DNA of 19,281 nucleotides from Pseudomonadota bacterium (GTDB taxonomy: Bacteria > Pseudomonadota > Alphaproteobacteria > Rhizobiales > Xanthobacteraceae): positions 1 to 19,281 of the forward strand of contig JAEYAU010000274.1 in the NCBI GenBank assembly GCA_023404705.1. The letters are read 5' to 3'. This document shows, piece by piece, positions 10,695-16,968 of this stretch (the first letter of the stretch is position 1; each line of letters begins with the position of its first letter). The position numbers were made by a program, and so were the translations under genes. Below the pieces are notes generated by a model. The model was not told where the DNA came from. It made no database searches and saw only the letters and a program-made list of their open reading frames with translations.

Positions 10695-11594
10695 TCACGC
10701 CGCGGGCGCGCATTCGATCCGGGCCTGCCAATACGGAAACCAGGCATCGACGGCCCGGCGCATGGCGGCGGCATCGCGGCCCGAGGGCCTGCGGCGGGCG
10801 CCCTCCTCCACTTTGAGGACGCGTGCCATGACGGCGCGGCCGACGTCGATCACCGTGTCGAGGTCCTGCATCGCGAAATCGACATAGGGCGCGACCACGC
10901 CATGGGCCGCGATCGCCTCGGCCTCTCGGCCCGCATGCCAGTCGCGGATGATGGCGCCGAGCGCGACTGTCATCTCGGTGCCCGGAATGACGCCGACACA
11001 GCCGATGCGGAGATAGTCGATCAAGTTCTGTCCGTGGCGGCCGACGAGGAGCGTGAGCGGGTGGCCGAGCGCGCGCAGATGAGCATCGAGCTCGAGGCTG
11101 TTGTACTCCGCCTTGACGAAGCTCAGGCGCGCCAGCAGGTCCGGATGATCGGCGAGCGATGCGGCCGAGAAGTCCGTGTCGATGAGGCCGGGCGCGAGCT
11201 GCAGGCCGAGCTTCACGTTTCCCGCGAGCGCGCTGTCGGCCGCGATACGCGCGATCTGGGCGAGCGACGGCGCCGGATCGGCGCCGATCTGGATGATCAG
11301 CCCGACCTCGCTGCGCGCGCGCAGCACGAGACGTGCGATCTCCGCCACGTCGTCATCGGGGCGCATGGTAACCAGCAGCGGCGCGCCGGCCGGCAGGCGC
11401 CGCGCTGTCAGGTCGACGACCGCGCGGCGCTCCTGCGCGGTGAGTGCCGCCCCTTCGGAGGCGAGCCCCAGCACGGTCACACCAGCCGCGCCCTTCGCCA
11501 AGGCCCAGTCGAGCTGCCGCTCGTGCAGGCCGAGATCGAGCGCGCCGCGCGCGTCGTAGTAGCTGTAGAGGACCGGGATGACGCCGCCGATCAT
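10695..11594 (-). CDS. Dihydrodipicolinate synthase (DapA) family aldolase/lyase, atypical active site
   Basis: A 299-residue TIM-barrel protein of the DapA/N-acetylneuraminate lyase superfamily, whose members make or break C-C bonds of 2-oxo acids through a lysine Schiff base. The lysine is present as K161 (SFVKAEYNS), the same number as in E. coli DapA. The GTTGE loop is replaced by GLASEG at 43-48. The YYNKP and NVPxRT blocks that supply the catalytic Tyr and carboxylate-binding Arg are not recognisable; the equivalent segments read IIQIGADPAP and LGLQLAPGLID. It is therefore unlikely to be the lysine-pathway DapA. The ATG at 11594 overlaps the racemase stop by 4 bases (ATGA), which points to translational coupling. 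It probably cleaves, hydrates or deaminates an intermediate of this cluster. Confidence 0.9.
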   Translation of the reverse strand: MIGGVIPVLYSYYDARGALDLGLHERQLDWALAKGAAGVTVLGLASEGAALTAQERRAVVDLTARRLPAGAPLLVTMRPDDDVAEIARLVLRARSEVGLIIQIGADPAPSLAQIARIAADSALAGNVKLGLQLAPGLIDTDFSAASLADHPDLLARLSFVKAEYNSLELDAHLRALGHPLTLLVGRHGQNLIDYLRIGCVGVIPGTEMTVALGAIIRDWHAGREAEAIAAHGVVAPYVDFAMQDLDTVIDVGRAVMARVLKVEEGARRRPSGRDAAAMRRAVDAWFPYWQARIECAPAA

Positions 11595-12322
11595 GATCCA
11601 CCCCCTTCTCCGCGATTCTCGACACTCTCATTGGCAAATTCACGCTCGACCAGCCCTCGATAGAACCACGTTGCCATCGTGACGATGTCGAACACGGGCA
11701 GGCCGAACGTGCGGCGCACGGCGGCCGCGAAGGGCGGCAGGTTGGTGCACTCGAAGACGAGCGCGGCGATGCGGCTATCGGCGGCGAGGAGCTGGCGGAC
11801 GCTGGCGAGGACCTCCTGCTCGAGCAGCTCCCGTTCATAGCGCCCTTCGCCCTCGATCATGCGGTGGAAGTGCCCGCCCTTCGGCAGGCCGACGCGCGGC
11901 GTGTCCGATGCGGCGCCGACGGCTTCGAAATGGCGGCCGGTGAGAGCGTCGAGATCATAGGTGATCACGCCGACGCGCCCTCCTGACGGCAGGCAACGCG
12001 CGATCAGCGGAATCTGCAGCAGGCTGGAGGTCGCGATCGGCAGGCTCAGGCGGGCGGCGAGCTCGCCCTGGCGGACCGCGAGGAAGCCACACGACGTGGT
12101 GAGTCCGATGGCGCCTTCGGCCTTCAGTGTCTCGCCGGCCGCGACGAAGGCCTCGATCAAGTCCTCGTCGTCGCCGCCGACGACCCGGCGCGCTGTCGCA
12201 CCGGCGACGCGCGCGAACCTTATCGGAAAGGGCCATGTCGCGGCGTTCCCGACATCCCCCGGCGGGCGCGGAAAGGCGGTGTCGAGCATGATGATGCCCA
12301 ACGGGGGGCGTTCGTCTGGCAT
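11591..12322 (-). CDS. Aspartate/glutamate racemase family protein
   Basis: A 243-residue cytosolic enzyme of the Asp/Glu/hydantoin racemase superfamily, which interconverts or isomerises small acids with two cysteines as acid and base. Both cysteines are visible: C78 in TTSCGFLA and C192 in FECTNLPP. Having both favours racemase or isomerase over the single-cysteine arylmalonate decarboxylases. The N-terminus (LGIIMLDTAFPRPPGD, then TWPFPIRFARV) is that of a hydantoin-racemase-like subgroup. The ATG at 12322 is chosen because it starts just before the conserved block. A GTG at 12385 would overlap the preceding gene by 32 bases and add 21 unrelated residues. The stop overlaps the DapA-like start. 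The substrate is unknown: amino acid, hydantoin or cis-dicarboxylate are all possible. Confidence 0.9.
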   Translation of the reverse strand: MPDERPPLGIIMLDTAFPRPPGDVGNAATWPFPIRFARVAGATARRVVGGDDEDLIEAFVAAGETLKAEGAIGLTTSCGFLAVRQGELAARLSLPIATSSLLQIPLIARCLPSGGRVGVITYDLDALTGRHFEAVGAASDTPRVGLPKGGHFHRMIEGEGRYERELLEQEVLASVRQLLAADSRIAALVFECTNLPPFAAAVRRTFGLPVFDIVTMATWFYRGLVEREFANESVENRGEGGGS

Positions 12323-12353
12323 GAAGATCACCGCGCCACAGTCGTGCCCCGGC

Positions 12354-12614
12354 TCATACGAAACGGCGAAGCAGCCAGACGGCACCGAAGGCCGCGAGCG
12401 TGGCCGCGAAATTGCGCAGGTTGATTATGGAGGTGACGACGACGGGGTCGGTCGAGAAGGACCCGACGATTCGCGCGCCCTCCTCCATGCGCGAGAGCAG
12501 GAACACGGTGTAGGCCGCAAAGAACAAAGCAAAGCCGAGGAAGACCCAGCGAAACCGGACCCGCAGCCAGGCGAGGAGCGAGGCGACAAGGATCGTGGCC
12601 AGCAGCAGATACAT
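12354..12614 (-). CDS. Small three-helix membrane protein of unknown function
   Basis: An 86-residue hydrophobic protein with likely membrane segments at about 2-17, 22-40 and 68-83. A short hydrophilic loop (SRMEEGARIVGS) lies between the second and third, and the end is basic (LLRRFV). I do not recognise the family. It is the first gene of the minus-strand unit, 31 bases ahead of the racemase gene, and diverges from the CoA-transferase gene. The start is the ATG at 12614; the ribosome binding site is weak (GGGG run about 11 bases upstream). It may be an accessory membrane component of the cluster or an unrelated housekeeping gene that happens to sit at the promoter. Confidence 0.65.
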   Translation of the reverse strand: MYLLLATILVASLLAWLRVRFRWVFLGFALFFAAYTVFLLSRMEEGARIVGSFSTDPVVVTSIINLRNFAATLAAFGAVWLLRRFV

Positions 12615-12682
12615 GGATGATGCGCCCCGTACATGCGGTGGTGATTGCGCGGCTGCCGACCTTCCCGGACCGGACGCGGCAA

Positions 12683-12700
12683 GTCAAACGCGGCCTTGAC
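12683..12700. promoter_or_regulatory. Divergent regulatory region with GTCAA-N8-TTGAC inverted repeat
   Basis: The 119 bases between the two divergent units hold GTCAA at 12683-12687 and TTGAC at 12696-12700, an inverted repeat separated by 8 bases. Each arm also reads as a -35 hexamer pointing outward (TTGACT on minus, TTGACG on plus), so it may be back-to-back promoters, an operator, or both. The plus-strand partner -10 would be a weak TCTCGT at 12719, putting the transcript start within a few bases of the CoA-transferase ATG. This is a by-eye candidate. Confidence 0.3.
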
Positions 12701-12733
12701 GCTGGCGCCGGCATCCTTTCTCGTGCGCGCCGC

Positions 12734-13990
12734 ATGTCTGCGCCGCAACTCTCATCCGCCGACGACGTGATTGCCCGCTTGCGCCCGGGCATGACGGTGT
12801 TCGTCGGCGGCGTGACGGGCGAGCCGCTTGCGCTGCGGGCCGCGCTCGCGGCCAATCCGGCGGCCGCGGCCGGCGTCACCTTCGTGGGCGCGTGGCTGCC
12901 GGGGCTGAACGAGTTCGACTATGCGGGGTTGCATCGGCAAGCGAAGTCGATCGGGCTGTTCGTCACGCGGGCGCAGCGGGAGAGCTTCGCGACGGGGCGG
13001 CACCGCTTCGTTCCGGTGAGCTACCATGGGTTCGCCGAATATCTGGGAAGGCTGGAGTTCGACCAGGCCTGGATCCAGGTCGGACCGGCGCGTATCGACG
13101 GATCGTATCCGCTCGGCCTCAATGCGGACTATGCGGACGTCGTGCGCGCGCACACGGTCGTGGCCGAGGTGAACCGCCACCTGACGATCGGCGCACGCGC
13201 GACCATGCTGCCGCGCGCCGACGCAATCGTGGAGACCGGGGTCGCCCTGCCGCAATCCCCCTCGCCGGCCGAAACACCGGAGGCCGCCGCGCTGGCCGCG
13301 CATGTGACCGAGCTGATTGCGGACCGCGACACGATCCAGATCGGGGTCGGCTCCCTCCCCTCGGCTGTGCTGCGGCGCCTGCGCAATCATCGCGACCTCG
13401 GGCTTCATTCCGGCATCATCAGCGACGAGTGTCTCGATCTCGTCGAGGCCGGCGTCATCACGGGCCGCCACAAGGGGATCGACGACGGCCTCGCCGTGGC
13501 GGCCGTGGCGATCGGAACGACACGCCTCTATCAGGCGCTCGCGCGCGACGACATCGTGCTGCGCGAGTCGCGCCACGTCCACGCACCCGGCACGCTCGCG
13601 CGGATCAATTCATTGGTCTCGTTGAACGCCGCGCTCGAGGTCGATCTTCTCGGCCAGGTGAACGCCACCAGCATCGACGGCCGCTTCGTCTCCGGCATGG
13701 GCGGGTTCCTCGATTTCGCGCGCGGCGCGCGCAGCTCGAACGGCGGCCGGTCGGTCGTCATGTTGCCGGCACGCGCAAAAGAGAAAAGCCGCATCGTGCC
13801 GCGCTTCGCGCCCGGCACGCCCGTGACCGCCACTGCGCTCGATATCGACGTCGTCGTCACCGAACACGGCGCCGCGCGCGTTACCGGGCTCGACTGGGAT
13901 GCGCGCGCCCGCGCTCTCATCGGCATCGCGGCACCGGAGCATCGCGACGCGCTGGCGGCGGCGTGGCACGAGATGCGCGGCCGCATGTAG
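12734..13990 (+). CDS. Acetyl-CoA hydrolase / 4-hydroxybutyrate CoA-transferase family protein
   Basis: A 418-residue class I CoA-transferase-like protein, with two tandem domains of the acetyl-CoA hydrolase/transferase fold that move CoA between carboxylic acids. Recognisable blocks are FVGGVTGEP near the N-terminus, the glycine-rich IQIGVGSLPSAVL, then GLHSGIISDECLDLVEAGVITG, the INSLVSLNAALEVDLLGQVNA block and VVVTEHGAARVTGL near the end. In most relatives the HSG position reads H-T-E, where Glu forms the CoA thioester intermediate; here it is G227. The ATG at 12734 is chosen because the next residues begin the conserved region. The frame is open back to 12617, but that part is Arg-rich and unlike the family. 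There is no clear ribosome binding site. The gene lies 27 bases upstream of the acyl-CoA dehydrogenase and is probably co-transcribed with it. Confidence 0.88.
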   Translation: MSAPQLSSADDVIARLRPGMTVFVGGVTGEPLALRAALAANPAAAAGVTFVGAWLPGLNEFDYAGLHRQAKSIGLFVTRAQRESFATGRHRFVPVSYHGFAEYLGRLEFDQAWIQVGPARIDGSYPLGLNADYADVVRAHTVVAEVNRHLTIGARATMLPRADAIVETGVALPQSPSPAETPEAAALAAHVTELIADRDTIQIGVGSLPSAVLRRLRNHRDLGLHSGIISDECLDLVEAGVITGRHKGIDDGLAVAAVAIGTTRLYQALARDDIVLRESRHVHAPGTLARINSLVSLNAALEVDLLGQVNATSIDGRFVSGMGGFLDFARGARSSNGGRSVVMLPARAKEKSRIVPRFAPGTPVTATALDIDVVVTEHGAARVTGLDWDARARALIGIAAPEHRDALAAAWHEMRGRM

Positions 13991-14017
13991 GATGTCCCGG
14001 GACGAGGGAGAGCCGGC

Positions 14018-15184
14018 ATGGACTTTGCGCTGAGCGCCGACCAGGAAGCGATGCGGGAGTCGATCGCGCGGCTCTGCCAGCGTTTCGATGATGCCTACTG
14101 GCTCGAGAAGGACCGCAAGGGCGGCTTTCCGGCCGAGTTCCACCAGGCCTTCGCGGCGGACGGCTGGCTCGGCATCTGCATCCCCGAAGAGTTCGGCGGC
14201 TCGGGCCTCGGCGTCACCGAAGCCGCGATCATGATGCGCACCATCGCGGAGTCAGGCGCCGGCATGTCGGGCGCCTCGGCCGTGCATATGAACATCTTCG
14301 GGCTCAATCCGGTGGTGGTGTTCGGCAGCGAGGCCCAGAAGCGCCGCATGCTCCCGCCCATGGTCGAGGGCAAGGAACGCGCCTGCTTCGCGGTGACCGA
14401 GCCGAACACGGGGCTCAACACCACGCAGCTCAAGACCAAGGCGGTGCGCAAGGGCGACCGCTACGTGGTGAACGGCACCAAGGTCTGGATCTCGACCGCG
14501 CAAGTCGCCGAGAAGATGCTGCTGCTTGCGCGCACCACGCCGCTCGAGGAGGTGAAGCGGCCGACCGAAGGCCTGAGCCTGTTCTACACGGATCTCGATC
14601 GGCGCCGCATCACGGTGCACGAGATCGAGAAGATGGGGCGCAAGGCGATCGACTCCAACGAACTGTTCATCGCGGATCTCGAGATCCCCGTGGAGGATCG
14701 CATCGGCGAGGAAGGCCGCGGCTTCGAGTACATCCTGCACGGCATGAATCCGGAGCGCATCCTGATCGCGGCGGAAGCGATCGGGCTCGGCAAGGTCGCG
14801 CTCGCGCGCGCCACCGCCTATGCCAAGGAACGCATCGTGTTCGACCGCCCGATCGGACAGAACCAGGCGATCCAGCACCCGCTGGCGCACAACTGGATGG
14901 AGCTCGAGGCCGCCTGGCTGATGACGCTCTCGGCAGCATGGCAATACGACCAGGGTCTGCCCTGCGGCGCCGCCGCCAATGCAGCGAAGTATCTCGCCGG
15001 CGAGGCCGGCTTCAATGCCTGCCAGCAGGCCGTGATGACCCATGGCGGCTTCGGCTATGCGCGCGAGTTCCACGTCGAGCGCTATCTGCGCGAGGTGATG
15101 ATCCCGCGCATCGCGCCCGTGAGCCGCGAGATGATCCTCTGCTTCATCGCCGAGAAGGTGCTCGGGCTGCCCAAGTCGTATTGA
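14018..15184 (+). CDS. Acyl-CoA dehydrogenase
   Basis: A 388-residue FAD enzyme that introduces the 2,3-double bond into an acyl-CoA and passes electrons to electron-transferring flavoprotein. Domains are in normal order: an N-terminal helical part, a beta domain with CFAVTEPNTGLNTTQLKT and WISTAQVAEKMLLL for flavin and substrate binding, and a C-terminal helical part with QAIQHPLAHNWMELEAA and MTHGGFGYAREFHVERYLRE. The usual medium-chain catalytic Glu after the YLR block is absent (the site reads RIAPVSREM). Instead E246 in NPERILIA occupies the position used by isovaleryl-CoA dehydrogenase (E254), which suggests a branched or unusual acyl chain. A GAGGGAGAG purine run precedes the ATG at 14018. 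It is second in the plus-strand unit after the CoA-transferase. Confidence 0.95.
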   Translation: MDFALSADQEAMRESIARLCQRFDDAYWLEKDRKGGFPAEFHQAFAADGWLGICIPEEFGGSGLGVTEAAIMMRTIAESGAGMSGASAVHMNIFGLNPVVVFGSEAQKRRMLPPMVEGKERACFAVTEPNTGLNTTQLKTKAVRKGDRYVVNGTKVWISTAQVAEKMLLLARTTPLEEVKRPTEGLSLFYTDLDRRRITVHEIEKMGRKAIDSNELFIADLEIPVEDRIGEEGRGFEYILHGMNPERILIAAEAIGLGKVALARATAYAKERIVFDRPIGQNQAIQHPLAHNWMELEAAWLMTLSAAWQYDQGLPCGAAANAAKYLAGEAGFNACQQAVMTHGGFGYAREFHVERYLREVMIPRIAPVSREMILCFIAEKVLGLPKSY

Positions 15185-15194
15185 TTCCTTGTTG

Positions 15195-15243
15195 GAGCAT
15201 GATCTTTTCCGAAAATCGGTTCCCACTTTTCGGGATCATGCTC
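15195..15243. repeat. REP-like palindromic element
   Basis: A 49-bp imperfect palindrome. The outer arms GAGCATGATC (15195-15204) and GATCATGCTC (15234-15243) pair perfectly over 10 bp, and the inner arms CCGAAAA (15209-15215) and TTTTCGG (15227-15233) over 7 bp. From memory, near-identical palindromes are scattered through intergenic regions of Bradyrhizobium, Rhodopseudomonas and relatives, which supports the taxonomic placement. It begins 11 bases after the acyl-CoA dehydrogenase stop and may also stop or stabilise that transcript. Confidence 0.8.
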
Positions 15244-15280
15244 TCGCGAAACCGCAGTCTCGTTCATACGTTGATGCGTT

Positions 15281-15502
15281 ATGCCGTCGACCGTCATCCG
15301 CGCCTTCTTCTACGACGCCGACGCGCGCCTGCTCACGGTGCGCTTCACGACCGGGCGTGCCTATCGCTATGCCGACGTTCCGCCCGAGGTGGTGGATGCG
15401 TTCCGTGCGTCACGCTCGAAGGGCGCCTTCTTCAACACCCAGATTCGCGACCATTACGATTATCAGGAGCTGCCGAGGGGAGACCGCTCCAGCGCCGCCT
15501 GA
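15281..15502 (+). CDS. KTSC domain protein
   Basis: A 73-residue single-domain protein of the KTSC family, named for its Lys-Thr-Ser-Cys motif in some relatives. Visible features are the N-terminal PSTVIRAFFYDADARLLTV strand pair, the TGRAYRYADVPPEVV block and the C-terminal SKGAFFNTQIRDHY motif. Family function is uncertain; related domains occur at the ends of lysyl-tRNA synthetases and in small stand-alone proteins, so nucleic-acid binding has been suggested. The ATG at 15281 has no good ribosome binding site. The neighbours do not clarify its role. Confidence 0.85.
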   Translation: MPSTVIRAFFYDADARLLTVRFTTGRAYRYADVPPEVVDAFRASRSKGAFFNTQIRDHYDYQELPRGDRSSAA

Positions 15503-15621
15503 CGGACGCGCCAGCTCGAGCCGCTTCGGGGTGTCCTTCCCGACTCTCCGGAACTTTCCCCTGCGTTGCCCGTTTTGCGAACGACCGCTCCCGACCCGGG
15601 CGCAGGCGCAAGGAGGCACGC

Positions 15622-15696
15622 ATGCACGGACTGATTTACCTCATCGGCCTGATCGTCGTGATCATGGCAATCCTCTCGTTCTTCGGCCTGCGTTGA
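15622..15696 (+). CDS. 24-residue single-pass membrane protein
   Basis: A very short gene with strong initiation signals: AAGGAGG ends about 6 bases before the ATG at 15622. The product is almost wholly one hydrophobic helix, starting MHGLIYLIGLIVV and ending SFFGLR, with no charged residue inside the helix. Similar tiny membrane proteins are common in Hyphomicrobiales, usually unannotated. It lies 33 bases ahead of the four-TM membrane protein gene and is probably co-transcribed with it. The function is unknown. Evidence for translation is the near-perfect Shine-Dalgarno sequence and the clean membrane helix. Confidence 0.75.
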   Translation: MHGLIYLIGLIVVIMAILSFFGLR

Positions 15697-15729
15697 GCAC
15701 CATCCGCCGGCCCGCATAAGGACATCATC

Positions 15730-16608
15730 ATGGCTTCCGTCGAGGCTCGTCCCGCACCCCCAATCGAGGGGACCGTCACCTATTATGTGCAATGGGGGCC
15801 GATCATCGCCGGCGCCCTCGCCGCAGCTGCGCTCGCCTTCGTGCTGCACAGCTTCGCGGCCGCGATCGGTCTGTCAGTGAGCTCCACTGCGCCCACCTGG
15901 CGTGACGCCTCGATTGCGCTCCTGGTGCTCTCGGGGCTCTATCTGATCCTCGCGGCGCTCGCGAGCTACGGCCTCGGCGGCTATGTGGCCGGGCGGATGC
16001 GCTCGCGCCTGAGCGCCGTCAGCACACCCGACGAGGTGGAATTCCGTGACGGCGGCCACGGTCTGTTGACCTGGGCGCTTGCGACGCTGCTCACGGGCCT
16101 GCTGATCATCTGGGGCGCACAGGCCGCCACGAAGCTTGCGGCGCCGTCCGCCGGCTCGAGCGGCCCCGCAGCCACCGTCGGCGCCGAGAACATCATCGCT
16201 TATGATCTCGACCGCCTGTTCCGCGCCGAGCGGCGCCCGGCCGACACCGACATGACCTACAGCCGCGCGGAGGCTGGTCGCATCCTGCTCACGGCGTCGA
16301 GCCATCGCGGCATGCAGGCCGATGATCGCGCCTATCTGATCCGCCTCGTGTCGGCGCGCACCGGTCTCGATGCCGCGGCGGCGGAGCAGCGCGTCAACGA
16401 CACGGTCGCGCGGGCCCGCGAGAACATGGCGCGCGCGCGCCGCAGCGCCACGATCCTCGGCTTCATGGCGGGCGCCGCAGCCCTGCTCGGCGCCGCGGCT
16501 GCGTGGTTCGCGGCCTGCGCAGGTGGACGGCATCGCGACGGCACCGCTGCGCCCTCGCTGATGTCGTGGACCATGACGGGACCGCGCACGGTCAGAACGC
16601 TGCCGTAG
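15730..16608 (+). CDS. Four-TM membrane protein of unknown function
   Basis: A 292-residue inner-membrane protein. Likely helices lie at about 21-48, 60-87, 110-136 and 241-263. The first half carries VQWGPIIAGALAAAAL, TWRDASIALLVLSGLY and GLGGYVAGRMRSR, a pattern seen in hypothetical membrane proteins across Bradyrhizobium and Methylobacterium relatives. A cytosolic or periplasmic region (about 140-240) is helical and Ala/Arg-rich, and the protein ends soon after the GGRHRD motif following the last helix. An AAGGA lies 7 bases before the ATG at 15730. It follows the 24-residue membrane protein and ends before a bidirectional terminator. A stress-related role is sometimes assumed for such proteins; nothing here proves it. 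Confidence 0.85.
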   Translation: MASVEARPAPPIEGTVTYYVQWGPIIAGALAAAALAFVLHSFAAAIGLSVSSTAPTWRDASIALLVLSGLYLILAALASYGLGGYVAGRMRSRLSAVSTPDEVEFRDGGHGLLTWALATLLTGLLIIWGAQAATKLAAPSAGSSGPAATVGAENIIAYDLDRLFRAERRPADTDMTYSRAEAGRILLTASSHRGMQADDRAYLIRLVSARTGLDAAAAEQRVNDTVARARENMARARRSATILGFMAGAAALLGAAAAWFAACAGGRHRDGTAAPSLMSWTMTGPRTVRTLP

Positions 16609-16624
16609 CGGTGCATTTCTCCAA

Positions 16625-16664
16625 CGATCGGCGCCGGGCCACTCGCCCGGCGCCGATCGCGTTT
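16625..16664. terminator. Bidirectional hairpin terminator
   Basis: A perfect 15-bp stem, 16625-16639 with 16645-16659, closed by a CACTC loop, followed by CGTTT on the plus strand. It lies 16 bases after the stop of the plus-strand membrane protein and just beyond the TAA of the minus-strand 80-residue gene, so it separates convergent genes. T runs on both sides are short, so it relies on stem strength. Confidence 0.75.
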
Positions 16665-16905
16665 ACTGCAGGAGCACGTCGTCGCCCGGCGTGCGCAATG
16701 AATTGAGGAGCTGGCTCAGCGGCAGCAGCGCGCGCTGATCCTGGATGCCCGGCCGCATCGCTTCGAGCGCATTCTCGAGGTAGGCGATGAGCCGGTCCTT
16801 GTCGACGATGCCCTCCTTGGCGAGAAAGCGCATCATCAGGACCTGAGAGGCGAGAAAGCCGGCGATCGCCGCCGACAAGGCTTCCGCATCGAATTCCTTG
16901 GCCAC
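16663..16905 (-). CDS. Conserved hypothetical protein, 80 residues
   Basis: A small, mostly helical soluble protein. It contains AEALSAAIAGFLASQVLMMRFLAKEG, then DKDRLIAYLENALEAM, and ends in TPGDDVLLQ. I do not recognise a named domain. The start is set by the ribosome binding site: a GGAGGA lies 6 bases upstream of the GTG at 16905. The frame is open to a TTG at 16947, but that adds Arg/Cys-rich residues and would place the Shine-Dalgarno inside the gene. It lies 63 bases after the TolA-like gene on the same strand, so both may share a transcript. Confidence 0.7.
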   Translation of the reverse strand: MAKEFDAEALSAAIAGFLASQVLMMRFLAKEGIVDKDRLIAYLENALEAMRPGIQDQRALLPLSQLLNSLRTPGDDVLLQ

Positions 16906-16968
16906 ACTGTTCCTCCATGTCGGCACATTGCATCGCTCACGCCGCAACGCGCGAAACGCGATTTCGGA

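Noticed and set aside
12617..12733. Earlier start for the CoA-transferase gene at 12617
   Set aside because: The added 39 residues are Arg-rich and lie outside the family. They would also overlay the divergent promoter region.
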